NCBI RefSeq assembly: GCF_900167135.1
Contig: NZ_FUWZ01000004.1
Coordinates: 372,001 to 436,000 of the forward strand
Length of the DNA: 64,000 nucleotides
Direction: 5' to 3'
Source of the DNA: Chitinophaga eiseniae
Lineage (GTDB): Bacteria; Bacteroidota; Bacteroidia; Chitinophagales; Chitinophagaceae
Shown here in pieces: positions 46,835 through 56,638 of the stretch (position 1 is its first letter; the number at the start of each line of letters is the position of its first letter). Both the position numbers and the translations under genes were made by a program. The notes under the pieces are model-generated. The model was not told the DNA's origin and made no database searches. It worked only from the letters and a program-made list of their open reading frames with translations.

Positions 46835-46867
46835 TAATTGTAAAATTGACATTTTTTTATTTTATTG
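46835..46867 (+). promoter_or_regulatory. candidate operator/promoter, copy 2, before GH29
   Basis: TAATTGTAAAATTGACA (46835-46851) differs from the copy at 38760 by one base. A T-rich stretch ending TATTTTATTG (46858-46867) occupies the place of the -7 box, giving almost the same overall spacing as the first copy. Confidence 0.55.
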
Positions 46868-46902
46868 CATACAGATAGAATTCCACGTTATGCACACAGG
46901 AT

Positions 46903-46966
46903 ATTTTCCTGCAACAGGGACCGATGGAAGGATGTTTGCCAACTTACCGCGCTGTTGCAGGAAAAT
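46903..46966 (+). repeat. perfect 15-bp inverted repeat in the GH29 leader
   Basis: ATTTTCCTGCAACAG (46903-46917) and CTGTTGCAGGAAAAT (46952-46966) are perfect complements around a 34-base loop. As RNA it would be a stable stem-loop about 125 bases before the GH29 start. It has no T tract on the 3' side. It could be an attenuator, an mRNA-stabilising element or a protein-binding site. Confidence 0.6.
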
Positions 46967-47090
46967 TTCTCACCGGTTTGCAAAATATATCCCGCTTCCA
47001 TATAAAGTCCGCACCATCACTATCGCATGGCAAAACGGAAAGCGATGATTTTGATACTATTTCCCTTTCATACATAAAAATTAGCCACCC

Positions 47091-48737
47091 GTGAATAGAA
47101 GATCACTTATCAAATACCTGGGGTTGACTGTTCCTGCTTATATATTGTCAAAGCAGGCAGCTGCGTCCATCGGTGGGCCGCTGGCCCCACATACAGCGCC
47201 GGGACCTTTTACGGCCAGCTGGGAATCCCTGCAGCAGTATAGCGTTCCGGAGTGGTACCGTAATGCCAAGTTTGGCATATGGGCGCACTGGGGCCCGCAG
47301 TGTGAGCCGGAATACGGTGACTGGTACGCGCGCGGCATGTATGTAGAAGGCAGCGACCAGTACAAATACCACCTTCAAAAGTATGGCCACCCGTCAAAGT
47401 TTGGGTTTAAAGATGTGATCCATCAATGGAAAGCGGAACAGTGGGACCCGGAGCAGCTGGTAGCCTTGTACAAACGGGCCGGCGCGAAATACTTTTTCGC
47501 TATGGCCAACCACCACGATAACCTGGACCTCTGGAACTCCCGTCATCATGCATGGAATGTCATGAATGTAGGGCCTAAAAAAGATATTATCGGCGGTTGG
47601 GCCAAAGCGGCACGCAACAACGGGCTCCCCTTCGGCGTCAGCGTACACGCCGCCCACGCCTGGACATGGTACGAAGTAGCGCAACGCGCCGATAAAAACG
47701 GCCCGCTGGCAGGCGTGCCTTACGACGGAAAACTGACCAAAGCAGACGCAAAAGGCGCCTGGTGGGAGGGACTGGACCCACAGCAGCTTTACGCACAAAA
47801 CCATCCGCTGAGCGAAAACAGCCTGGATAATGGCGCCGTTTTCCGGCAGTGGGACTGGCATAACGGGGCGGTACCACCGTCAAAAGCTTACTGTGACCTA
47901 TTCCTGAAAAGGACCCTCGACCTGATAGACCGCTATGAGCCGGAGCTGGTTTATTTTGATGATACGGTGTTGCCGTTGTACCCGGTCAGCGACGTAGGCC
48001 TGCAGATAGCTGCCTATCATTACAATAAAAGCATCAAACGTCATAAAGGCAAACTGCAGGCGGTATTGAACGGTAAGGTATTGAACGAAATGCAGCGCAA
48101 GTGCATGGTATGGGACATAGAACGCGGACAGAGCAACGTGATTGAACCATTCGCCTGGCAAACAGACACCTGTATCGGCGCCTGGCACTATGACAAACGG
48201 TTCTTTGACGGCAAATGGTATAAATCCGGCAAAACCGTTATCCAGACGCTGGTAGATGTGGTGAGCAAAAACGGTAACCTCCTGCTCAACATCCCGGTGA
48301 AAGGCAACGGCACTATCGACGACCAGGAGAAAGCCATCCTGGAAGAAATAGCTGCCTGGATGGCGGTCAATGCGGAATGTATATTCGACACCCGGCCCTG
48401 GAAGGTGCTCGGCGAAGGCCCTGCCATGGAAAATGCCGCCCCCATCGCTGCGCAGGGGTTCAATGAAGGCAAAGGCAAACCTTTTGGTGCAGGCGATATC
48501 CGTTTTACCACCAAAGCTGATGCGCTCTACGCGGTTTTACTGGGCTGGCCCGATAACGGAAAAATAAACATCAAAAGCCTCGCCGCCGGAAGTCCGCTGA
48601 GGCCCGAAAAGATCCACAGGATCGATCTGCTGGGCGGCGGGGAATTACACTTTATGCAACAGGCGGATGCGCTGGAGGTTTCATTACCGGAAAATAAACC
48701 CCCATTTCCCTATGCAGCGGTTTTAAAAATCAGGTAA
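47091..48737 (+). CDS. GH29 alpha-L-fucosidase with Tat-like signal
   Basis: A 548-residue family 29 enzyme with a GTG start (47091). No nearby ATG keeps the signal sequence, which is twin-arginine-like (NRRSLIKYLGLTVPAYILSKQAAAS). The barrel shows YRNAKFGIWAHWGPQCEPEYGDWYARGMY, FFAMANHHDNLDLWNSRH and the nucleophile region ELVYFDDTVLP (D290/D291). The C-terminal half includes LLNIPVKGNGTID and a beta domain. It removes alpha-L-fucose, in this context from galactosyl side chains. It has its own leader with the candidate operator and is followed by a terminator. Confidence 0.93.
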   Translation: MNRRSLIKYLGLTVPAYILSKQAAASIGGPLAPHTAPGPFTASWESLQQYSVPEWYRNAKFGIWAHWGPQCEPEYGDWYARGMYVEGSDQYKYHLQKYGHPSKFGFKDVIHQWKAEQWDPEQLVALYKRAGAKYFFAMANHHDNLDLWNSRHHAWNVMNVGPKKDIIGGWAKAARNNGLPFGVSVHAAHAWTWYEVAQRADKNGPLAGVPYDGKLTKADAKGAWWEGLDPQQLYAQNHPLSENSLDNGAVFRQWDWHNGAVPPSKAYCDLFLKRTLDLIDRYEPELVYFDDTVLPLYPVSDVGLQIAAYHYNKSIKRHKGKLQAVLNGKVLNEMQRKCMVWDIERGQSNVIEPFAWQTDTCIGAWHYDKRFFDGKWYKSGKTVIQTLVDVVSKNGNLLLNIPVKGNGTIDDQEKAILEEIAAWMAVNAECIFDTRPWKVLGEGPAMENAAPIAAQGFNEGKGKPFGAGDIRFTTKADALYAVLLGWPDNGKINIKSLAAGSPLRPEKIHRIDLLGGGELHFMQQADALEVSLPENKPPFPYAAVLKIR

Positions 48738-48810
48738 TAAAGCCCTCCTGGTAATACAGCATTGCGATTGTGCCCAATCAATTATACATCCATGTAAGAA
48801 CACCCATTTC

Positions 48811-48841
48811 CGGACCGGCCCTTTGGAGCCGGTCCTCTTTA
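48811..48841 (+). terminator. terminator after GH29
   Basis: GGACCGGC and GCCGGTCC form an 8-bp GC-rich stem with an 8-base loop, followed by TCTTTATTTT. It lies 74 bp after the GH29 stop and separates it from the GH31 unit. Confidence 0.75.
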
Positions 48842-48984
48842 TTTTCCGGATGTTTAGATTTTTACGCTGAAATTCAACCTGTTGCAACATTTGATACCCC
48901 AGAACGCAACATACAATACCCCTCTCATTCCCCCACATTGACCAACTTTACGGCATTATTATCCACGTAAGACTACATCACGTT

Positions 48985-51840
48985 ATGAAGAGGACGATTA
49001 CTGTCGCCTGGCTTTTGCTTATGCTTATTTACCACGTTTCGATGGCAGGCACGCCGTTTTATTTACAAACTAAAGAAGGGGTCGTTGTTTATACAGACCC
49101 TTCTTTTACTGGTTCTTCCCATGCTGTCCGGCTGTATGTGGTGACCGATGACATTATCAGGGTGGTGGCTGCGCCGGGGAAAGAAACGGCGCCTGTCCAC
49201 AGCCTGATGACAGTCAATACCAACCGGCCGGCGCCGATATGGAAGCTAACAGCTTCCAATGAAGCGGTTACACTGAAAACACAAAAGCTCACCGTTGTTG
49301 TACAGGCGAAGACAGGCGCCGTGTCCTTCCTCGATGCCCGGGGCGAAAAGATACTGGCGGAGAAAACCATCGGTGGACGGACCTTCCAATCCGCCATATT
49401 CGACGGACGCCCGTATTACCATCTTACCCAGCAGTTTGAAGGGGCGGACGATGATGCCTGGTACGGCCTCGGGCAGCACCAGGACGGCGTGTACAATTAT
49501 AAAGGGCAGCAGGTCACTTTTTTCCAGAACAATACGGAAGTGGCCATTCCTTTCCTGGTCTCCCATAAAAATTACGGTATCCTCTGGGACAACTATTCCC
49601 TGACCACGGCGGGGGACATACGGCCGCTTCACCCGCTGTCTGCCTTACAGCTGTTCGATAAAAACGGCGCCGAAGGCTGGCTCACCGCCACTTATGCTAA
49701 TAATGCCCGCCAGCCACAGGAGGTGACCGTTACCCGGGCGGAATCAGCTATCAATATGGAGTTTTTGGGAGACTCAAAGGTGACGCTTCCGCCAGGGTTT
49801 ACACCGGCCACCGGGGTGGCCGCCTGGGAAGGTAGTGTGGCCAGTCAATTTTCCGGGCTGCATCAACTGCGGTTTACCTTCGGTGGCACCCTGAAAGTGT
49901 GGCTGAACGGCCGGCTGGTACTGGACCACTGGCGCAAGGCATGGAACCCGGCGCCCGCGCTGGTGCCGGTCAACTTTGAAAAAGGCGTGAAGGTCCCGGT
50001 GAGAATAGAATGGACGCCCGAAAGCCCGGAATCTTACCTTTCACTGAAATGGCAGGCGCCGTTGAGCAAAGCGGAGCAGCGTTGCTTTGGCTTTTCCTCA
50101 GAAGCAGGCCGCCAGGTAGATTATTATTTCGTGCATGGTGGCAACATGGACGAGGTAATTGCCGGCTACCGCGAACTCACAGGCAAAGCGCCGATCGTCC
50201 CTAAATGGGCGATGGGCTTCTGGCAGAGCAGGGAACGGTACAAAACGCAGGAAGAAATACTCTCGACCGTCGATGAGTTCCGCAAAAGGAAAATACCGCT
50301 GGACAACATTGTGTTGGACTGGAGCTATTGGAAAGAGGCCGCCTGGGGCAGCCAGGAGTTCGACCCGGCCCGCTTCCCGTCGCCCGACAGTATGATCGAT
50401 GTGCTGCACAAAAAATACCATACGCAAATCATGATATCGGTATGGCCGAAGTTCTATAAAGACATTCCCGCCTATAACGCGTTCGATAAAAAAGGATGGC
50501 TCTATAAACGGAACATCGCCGATGAGCAGCGCGACTGGATCGGTAACGGCTACGTCTCTACTTTTTACGATGCCTTTAATGAAGACGCCCGCAAAGGTTT
50601 CTGGGACCTGATCCATCAAAAGCTCTATACCAAAGGTATCGACGCCTGGTGGATGGATGCCAGCGAGCCGGACATCCTCTCCAACGTAAGCCCGGAAAGA
50701 AGAAAACAGCAGATGACGCCTACCGCCCTGGGCCCCGCAGCTGAATACCTGAACGCCTATCCGCTGCAAAACGCCAAAGGCATCTATGAGGGACAGCGGC
50801 AAACAGACCCCGGCAAAAGGGTGTTCCTGCTCACCCGCTCCGGTTTCGGCGGCTCTCAGCGATACGCAGCAGCCATCTGGAGCGGCGACATCGGCGCCAC
50901 CTGGAAAGACATGCAAACGCAGATCTCCGCAGGCATCAACTTCTCCATGTCGGGATTGCCTTACTGGACCATGGACATCGGCGGCTTTGTCGTACCGGCG
51001 AAGTTTGAAAAGCCGGATGCCGAAAACCTGGAAGAATGGCGGGAGCTCAGTACCCGCTGGACACAGTTCGGCGCGTTTGTGCCGCTGTTTCGCGCTCACG
51101 GCCAGTACCCATACCGCGAAATCTTCAACACCGCCCCGGACGATCATCCGGCGTATGAAAGTTTTCTCTACTACGATCAGCTCCGGTACCGGTTGCTGCC
51201 TTACAGCTATTCGCTGGCAGGCGCCGCCTACCACGACGACTATACGATAATGCGCGGACTGGTCATGGACTTTGCCAAAGATACCACCGTGCTGAACATA
51301 GGAGACCAGTTTATGTTCGGCCCGTCCATTCTTGTTAACCCGGTTTACAAGTACAAACAACGCAGCCGCGAAGTGTACCTGCCTGCCGGACAGGGCTGGT
51401 ACGACCTGTACACCGGCGCCCGGCATGCCGGCGGCCAAAGGATTACGGCCGACGCACCCTATGGCCGCATGCCGCTGTATGTAAAGGAAGGCGCTATCAT
51501 CCCGGTAGGCCCCGCCCTGCAATACGCTTCCGAAAAACCTGCCGACACGATTACACTGTACGTCTACACCGGTAAGAATGGCGCTTTCCGGCTCTACGAA
51601 GACGACGGCAGTTCCTATAACTATGAGAAAGGACAGTTTACCATCATTCCAATCAACTACCAGGAAGGCTCAAAGACACTTACCATAGGCGACCGCAAAG
51701 GGTCCTACAACGGTATGCTGCAGCGACGCATATTCCGGATCATCCGGGTGAGCGCCGCTACGCCCAAACCGCTGGACCCCGCCGCGAAAGCCGATCAGGA
51801 GGCACGTTATGAAGGAAAGCAATTGACCATCAAACTGTAA
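48985..51840 (+). CDS. GH31 alpha-xylosidase with PA14-like insert, exported
   Basis: A 951-residue family 31 enzyme with a signal peptide ending SMAG. After the N-terminal beta-sandwich comes a PA14-like insert (about 265-370; FTPATGVAAWEG..., LKVWLNGRLVLDHW), as in the Cellvibrio and Bacteroides xyloglucan alpha-xylosidases. The barrel has the nucleophile D558 (AWWMDASEPDI) and acid/base D635 (IWSGDIGATW), plus RYRLLPYSYSLA. C-terminal beta domains complete it. It would remove alpha-1,6-xylose from the non-reducing end of xyloglucan oligosaccharides. The gap before the second susC is only 42 bp, so the two are probably co-transcribed. Confidence 0.95.
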   Translation: MKRTITVAWLLLMLIYHVSMAGTPFYLQTKEGVVVYTDPSFTGSSHAVRLYVVTDDIIRVVAAPGKETAPVHSLMTVNTNRPAPIWKLTASNEAVTLKTQKLTVVVQAKTGAVSFLDARGEKILAEKTIGGRTFQSAIFDGRPYYHLTQQFEGADDDAWYGLGQHQDGVYNYKGQQVTFFQNNTEVAIPFLVSHKNYGILWDNYSLTTAGDIRPLHPLSALQLFDKNGAEGWLTATYANNARQPQEVTVTRAESAINMEFLGDSKVTLPPGFTPATGVAAWEGSVASQFSGLHQLRFTFGGTLKVWLNGRLVLDHWRKAWNPAPALVPVNFEKGVKVPVRIEWTPESPESYLSLKWQAPLSKAEQRCFGFSSEAGRQVDYYFVHGGNMDEVIAGYRELTGKAPIVPKWAMGFWQSRERYKTQEEILSTVDEFRKRKIPLDNIVLDWSYWKEAAWGSQEFDPARFPSPDSMIDVLHKKYHTQIMISVWPKFYKDIPAYNAFDKKGWLYKRNIADEQRDWIGNGYVSTFYDAFNEDARKGFWDLIHQKLYTKGIDAWWMDASEPDILSNVSPERRKQQMTPTALGPAAEYLNAYPLQNAKGIYEGQRQTDPGKRVFLLTRSGFGGSQRYAAAIWSGDIGATWKDMQTQISAGINFSMSGLPYWTMDIGGFVVPAKFEKPDAENLEEWRELSTRWTQFGAFVPLFRAHGQYPYREIFNTAPDDHPAYESFLYYDQLRYRLLPYSYSLAGAAYHDDYTIMRGLVMDFAKDTTVLNIGDQFMFGPSILVNPVYKYKQRSREVYLPAGQGWYDLYTGARHAGGQRITADAPYGRMPLYVKEGAIIPVGPALQYASEKPADTITLYVYTGKNGAFRLYEDDGSSYNYEKGQFTIIPINYQEGSKTLTIGDRKGSYNGMLQRRIFRIIRVSAATPKPLDPAAKADQEARYEGKQLTIKL

Positions 51841-51882
51841 GCGCCGGTTTTATCACTACCAAAATCCAAATGCCCGACTTTT

Positions 51883-54800
51883 ATGAAAAGATCATTAAGA
51901 AAAGCAGGACAGTTGTTACTATTAACATGGCTGACGGCCCTGTTGATAAGCTCTTCCGTTATTGCGCAAACGCATCCCGTAACGGGCCGTATCACTTCCG
52001 CGAAAACAGCCGCATCGATCGCAGGTGCATCAGTGACCATCAAAGGCACTACTAAAGGTACCACGACTGACAATGGCGGATTTTTTAAGATAGATGCCGC
52101 TCCCGGCGCCATACTGGTGGTAACCTCCGTGGGTTACGTGCCGCAGGAACTAAAGGTGACCGGTACTGAAATGAACCTGCAACTGCAGGAGTCGGTCATA
52201 CAGATCGAAGACCTGGTGGTCATCGGCTATGGCGTACAAAAGAAAAAACTCGTCACCGGCGCCAACCTGCAGGTAAAAGGAGACGACCTGCAGAAACAAA
52301 GCACCACCAATGCCCTGCAGGCATTGCAGGGACAGGCGCCCGGCGTGCAGCTGACCAGCTATTCCGGTCAGCCGGGTTCGGCGATGAACGTGGTGATCCG
52401 CGGTAAAGGTACCGTGGGTAATTTTGCACCGCTGTATATCGTCGACGGGGTACAGACCAGCGACATTACTTATCTCAACCCGGCGGACATCGCCTCCATC
52501 GATGTGCTGAAAGACGCAGCCTCAGCAGCGATCTATGGTTCACAGGCAGCTAACGGCGTTATCCTCGTGACCACCCGTTCGGGCAAAGCCAACCAGAAAG
52601 CGCAGGTCACGCTGGACGTTTTTTACGGCCTGCAAAATGTGGCCCGCAAGGCGAAATTGCTCAATGCAAAAGAGTATGCGGTCATCATGAACGAAGCGGC
52701 GGTCAACTCCGGTAAGACACCCTATTTCACCAATGAGGTGATCGATAACCTGCCGGTAAATACTAACTGGATGGACCAGATGTTCAAAAAAAACGTGCCC
52801 ACCCAGAACTATGTCCTCGGCGTACAGGGCGGCAGCGCCGCCTCCGTGTATTCCTTATCGTTAGGTTATACCAGCCAGGGCGGCATCGTAGGAGGAGCCA
52901 GCACTTCCAACCTGGAACGTTATACTTTCCGCATCAACTCCGAACACAAGTTATATAAAGACATCATCAAAGCAGGGGAGCACCTGACGTTCAACTACCA
53001 GAACACCTACGGTATCGGGGTCGGTAACCAGTACAACAACTCCCTGCGCGCAGCCTTTACTACCAGCCCTTTCCTGCCGATGTACGACGGTGACGGCAAT
53101 TTCTTCCCGGCGGACAAAATCGGCTGGTACCCCGGAAAACCCGACAGGGCCTGGAACAACGGAGAGTCCAACCCGTATGCGGTGATGTACTATTCCAACC
53201 AGAACCGCAGCAGCAGCCAGGGATTATTCGGTGACGTGTATTTACAGGCAGAACCCATCAAAGGACTGAAATTCCGTACCAGCCTGGGCCTCAACTATTA
53301 CGCCAACCAAAGCCACGGCTTCACGCCGGTATACCACCTGTCTGTCTATTCGTTCAACGATACTTCCAGGGTGACACAGTCCATGGGCAGCGGTCAGACG
53401 ATCCAGTTCGATAACTCGCTGAGCTATGACTTCACCCTTGGCAACGATCACAGCTTCAGCGTGATGGGCGGGACGTCGGCACTCAAAGCTACCGGTGTGA
53501 GCATGACCGGCAACAACCGCGATCTGCGCGTCGCGGATTTGTGGCATGCCTATCTGTCCGTAGCGCAGAACGTGACCAAAGGCGCACCTTATATGAGCGT
53601 GAGCGGCGGCCCCTTCACCAACGCGCTGGCGTCTTACTTCGGCAGGCTGCAATACAACTACAAGGAGAAATACCTGCTGAACCTTACCTTCCGTGCCGAT
53701 GGCTCCTCCCGATTTGCTCCGGATAACCGTTGGGGCTATTTCCCCTCCGTATCTGCCGGATGGGTGGTGTCCAAAGAAGGGTTTATGGAAAGCGCCTCCT
53801 GGCTGAACTTTTTTAAGCTGCGCGGCAGCTGGGGACAGGTGGGCAACCAGAACGTAGCGGCTTATCAATACTTGTCACCCATCGCTTTCAATAATGCATC
53901 CTATATCTTCGGACCGGTGGAAGGCGTTAACACACAAGGCGCTTATCCCAGCCGGTTAGCCAATCCCAATGTGAAATGGGAAACATCGGAACAGACCAAC
54001 ATCGGTTTTGATGCAACGCTCATGAAAAATCTGAGCGTTACGTTCGACTACTATATCAAAAAGACAAAAGACTGGCTGATCAGTGCGCCGATACTGGCTA
54101 CCGCCGGGGCGGACGCGCCGCTGATCAATGGCGGGGACGTAAGCAACACCGGCGTGGAACTGGCGCTGTCCTATCAGAACAGCATCGGCAGGGACTTTCA
54201 TTATACGGTGGGAGTGAATGGCGCCTATAACAAAAACACGATCGGCAACATCCCCACCAACGATCACATCATCCACGGAAACACCAATACGCTGTATGAG
54301 AACTCACTCGAGTTTTACCGCGCCGCCAATGGTATGCCTATCGGCTATTTCTGGGGACTGAAAACGGCCGGTATCTTCCAGACGGAAGCGGAAGTGAATG
54401 ACTATAAAAACAAAGGCGGTAAGCCTATCCAGCCGGATGCCAAGCCCGGAGACGTGCGTTTCGTGGACCTCAACGGCGATGGCGTCATCGACGCCAACGA
54501 CAAAACCATGATCGGCGACCCTAACCCGCGCTTCACTTTTGGGTTTAACATCGCGCTGGATTACAAAGGCTTCGACCTTCAGGTACAGGCCTCCGGCGTA
54601 TCAGGCAATGACATCGTACAATCATGGAGGAACCAGTCCAGCGCGCTGGGCAATTATTCCGCTGCCATCCTCGACCGGTGGCATGGTCCCGGATCTTCCA
54701 ACAAAATGCCAAGGGTAACGGAAGATAACCGCAACTGGACGCAGTTCTCTGACCTGTACATCCATGACGGCAGTTTCCTGCGCATCAATACCATCACACT

Positions 54801-55005
54801 GGGATATGATTTCTCCAAACTGGTGTCCCGCAATTACCTGGGCAGACTGCGTGTATACGCCTCCGTACTGAACGCCTTCACCTTTACGAAATACAACGGC
54901 ATGGACCCTGAAATCGGCTACAATGAAGGTTTCTCCACCGGCGTGGACATCGGTTATTACCCAAGGCCAAGGACCATGATGATAGGTGCTAATCTCCGCT
55001 TCTAA
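51883..55005 (+). CDS. second SusC/RagA-type TonB-linked transporter
   Basis: A 1040-residue SusC homologue with a signal peptide ending SSVIAQ, carboxypeptidase-regulatory domain (VTGRITSAKTAASIAGASVTIKG), IEDLVVIGYGVQKKKLVTGA pre-plug, TonB plug ending in DAASAAIYGSQAANGVILVTTRSG, and a barrel finishing PRTMMIGANLRF. It differs clearly from the first SusC, so this is not a recent duplication. It would take up a distinct oligosaccharide size or type of the same polymer, together with the SusD gene 11 bp downstream. Confidence 0.96.
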   Translation: MKRSLRKAGQLLLLTWLTALLISSSVIAQTHPVTGRITSAKTAASIAGASVTIKGTTKGTTTDNGGFFKIDAAPGAILVVTSVGYVPQELKVTGTEMNLQLQESVIQIEDLVVIGYGVQKKKLVTGANLQVKGDDLQKQSTTNALQALQGQAPGVQLTSYSGQPGSAMNVVIRGKGTVGNFAPLYIVDGVQTSDITYLNPADIASIDVLKDAASAAIYGSQAANGVILVTTRSGKANQKAQVTLDVFYGLQNVARKAKLLNAKEYAVIMNEAAVNSGKTPYFTNEVIDNLPVNTNWMDQMFKKNVPTQNYVLGVQGGSAASVYSLSLGYTSQGGIVGGASTSNLERYTFRINSEHKLYKDIIKAGEHLTFNYQNTYGIGVGNQYNNSLRAAFTTSPFLPMYDGDGNFFPADKIGWYPGKPDRAWNNGESNPYAVMYYSNQNRSSSQGLFGDVYLQAEPIKGLKFRTSLGLNYYANQSHGFTPVYHLSVYSFNDTSRVTQSMGSGQTIQFDNSLSYDFTLGNDHSFSVMGGTSALKATGVSMTGNNRDLRVADLWHAYLSVAQNVTKGAPYMSVSGGPFTNALASYFGRLQYNYKEKYLLNLTFRADGSSRFAPDNRWGYFPSVSAGWVVSKEGFMESASWLNFFKLRGSWGQVGNQNVAAYQYLSPIAFNNASYIFGPVEGVNTQGAYPSRLANPNVKWETSEQTNIGFDATLMKNLSVTFDYYIKKTKDWLISAPILATAGADAPLINGGDVSNTGVELALSYQNSIGRDFHYTVGVNGAYNKNTIGNIPTNDHIIHGNTNTLYENSLEFYRAANGMPIGYFWGLKTAGIFQTEAEVNDYKNKGGKPIQPDAKPGDVRFVDLNGDGVIDANDKTMIGDPNPRFTFGFNIALDYKGFDLQVQASGVSGNDIVQSWRNQSSALGNYSAAILDRWHGPGSSNKMPRVTEDNRNWTQFSDLYIHDGSFLRINTITLGYDFSKLVSRNYLGRLRVYASVLNAFTFTKYNGMDPEIGYNEGFSTGVDIGYYPRPRTMMIGANLRF

Positions 55006-55016
55006 CCAAAATCTAC

Positions 55017-56615
55017 ATGAAGATGAAAAAGCTACGCATATATACACTGCTCTTCGCGCTGGCATCCCAGGCGGCCTGCAGCAAAAGTTTCCTCGATACG
55101 GAAGACGTTACCACGGCTACCGAGCAAAATTTCTATAAAACACCCAACGATGCTTTTAAAGCGCTGGTGGGCGTTTATGATGGGCTGCAGACCGTATGGG
55201 CCGGCGGCGTGTCCATGCCGATAGCATCGGAAATACTGTCTGACAACGCTTTTGGCGGTACCGGTAATGCAGACGGATTCGGCTACCAGATGATCGACGA
55301 GTTTGACAAGCTCCGTTCCCCGTCTGACCAGAGCCTGTTCGGTGATAACTGGAGCGCTTACTATAAAGCTATCTACCGGGCCAACATGCTGTTGACCCAC
55401 CTCGACCAGGTGGATTGGAAAGGCAGCGAGAACCTGCGGCCGGTGTACGAATCCGAAGCCCGGTTCATACGCGCTTACCTGTATTTCGACATGGTAAGAT
55501 TGTGGGGTAATATCCCGCTGCTCGCCAAACCTACGACAGACAACGTTCCGCAGGCCAGTGCCGACAGCGTGTATAAACTGATTGCAGATGACCTCGTGTT
55601 TGCGGCCAACAATCTTCCGGCAGTCAATTATGGCGCTCAGCCAGCCGCTACGCGTGGCAGGGTCACTAAATGGGCGGTGGAGTCGCTGATAGGAAGAGTG
55701 TACCTGTATTACACCGGTTATTATGGTAAGACGGACCTCGTCAGCACTGTGTCCAAACAACAGGCGCTGGCTTATCTCGAAGATGTGATCACCAACGGCG
55801 GATTCGGGCTGGTAGAGCAATTTGCCCACCTGTGGCCGGCTGCGTCGCTCAATGATTACGTGGGAGAAGATAACAAAGAAACCATCTTCGCCATTAAGTA
55901 CACGTATACCAGCGATTACAACGGGAATACAGACGGCAACCAGTGGATGGTAATGAACGGCCTTCGTGGACAAAGCATCTTCCCATACGGTATGGGGTGG
56001 GGCGGTTGTCCGGTCAACGCAAAGCTCTGGAGCGCCTACGCCGCCAACGACACCAGGAGAAAAGCCACGATCATTTCTATCGCAGACGAAGGACTGGCTT
56101 TTACGAACAGTAAAGACCAGCGGGAATACACCGGTTACTATATGAAAAAGTACACACCGCTGGTAGACGAGGCGGGCAACAGCCTCGCCGTGAAAATGGG
56201 CGGTACCAACTTTATGATCGGGCAGTTCCAGGATTATGTGTCCATCCGTTATGCAGATGTGTTGCTGATGGCGGCGGAAATGGGTTCTCCCAATGCGCAG
56301 CAGTATTTTGACAATGTGCGCAAACGCGCCTTCGGCGCTAACTTCACGGCATTGCCTGTAAATAAGGCCAATGTCCTCCAGGAAAGAAGGTTTGAATTTG
56401 CCGGAGAAGGCATTCGTTATTGGGACCTGCTGCGCCAGGGTATCGCCGCCGCGGCAGCTGCCATCGCGGAAACCACCACGGTGCAAAATGGTGATGTAAA
56501 TACAACGAAGACCATACAGGCGGGAAAAATTACAGAGACAAAAGGACTGTCACAGATTCCTTATTCACAGGTGACCCTGTCCAACGGCGTACTGAAACAA
56601 AATACAGGCTGGTGA
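55017..56615 (+). CDS. second SusD/RagB-family lipoprotein
   Basis: A 532-residue lipoprotein with a signal ending at Cys21 (SQAACSKSFLDTEDV). It shows the SusD architecture: TEQNFYKTPNDAFKALVGVYDG, ESEARFIRAYLYFDMVRLWGNIPLL, the VSIRYADVLLMAAEMG helix and ERRFEFAGEGIRYWDLLRQG near the C-terminus. It pairs with the preceding SusC as the surface lid and binding protein. Start is 55017, with 55023 as an alternative. Confidence 0.95.
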   Translation: MKMKKLRIYTLLFALASQAACSKSFLDTEDVTTATEQNFYKTPNDAFKALVGVYDGLQTVWAGGVSMPIASEILSDNAFGGTGNADGFGYQMIDEFDKLRSPSDQSLFGDNWSAYYKAIYRANMLLTHLDQVDWKGSENLRPVYESEARFIRAYLYFDMVRLWGNIPLLAKPTTDNVPQASADSVYKLIADDLVFAANNLPAVNYGAQPAATRGRVTKWAVESLIGRVYLYYTGYYGKTDLVSTVSKQQALAYLEDVITNGGFGLVEQFAHLWPAASLNDYVGEDNKETIFAIKYTYTSDYNGNTDGNQWMVMNGLRGQSIFPYGMGWGGCPVNAKLWSAYAANDTRRKATIISIADEGLAFTNSKDQREYTGYYMKKYTPLVDEAGNSLAVKMGGTNFMIGQFQDYVSIRYADVLLMAAEMGSPNAQQYFDNVRKRAFGANFTALPVNKANVLQERRFEFAGEGIRYWDLLRQGIAAAAAAIAETTTVQNGDVNTTKTIQAGKITETKGLSQIPYSQVTLSNGVLKQNTGW

Positions 56616-56638
56616 TCATCCCACAAAAATATACCACT

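Larger units (their letters stand above)
46760..47090 (+). other. leader region of the GH29 gene
   Basis: This 331-bp gap holds the second copy of the candidate operator (46835-46851), an A/T-rich promoter-like stretch, and a 15-bp perfect inverted repeat (46903-46966) that would lie in the transcribed leader. Only a doubtful 56-codon frame (46924-47094) is seen. Confidence 0.55.

Noticed and set aside
46924..47094. 56-codon frame in the GH29 leader
   Set aside because: It overlaps the GH29 start and half of the inverted repeat and has no recognisable protein features; structure explains the sequence better.
50098..51522. Minus-strand open frame of 474 codons opposite GH31
   Set aside because: Antisense shadow of a conserved enzyme; no domain, no signal, no plausible start context.
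55032..56486. Long minus-strand open frame (484 codons) opposite the second susD
   Set aside because: It is the antisense shadow of a clear SusD protein, with no recognisable domains and atypical His/Arg/Val-rich composition.
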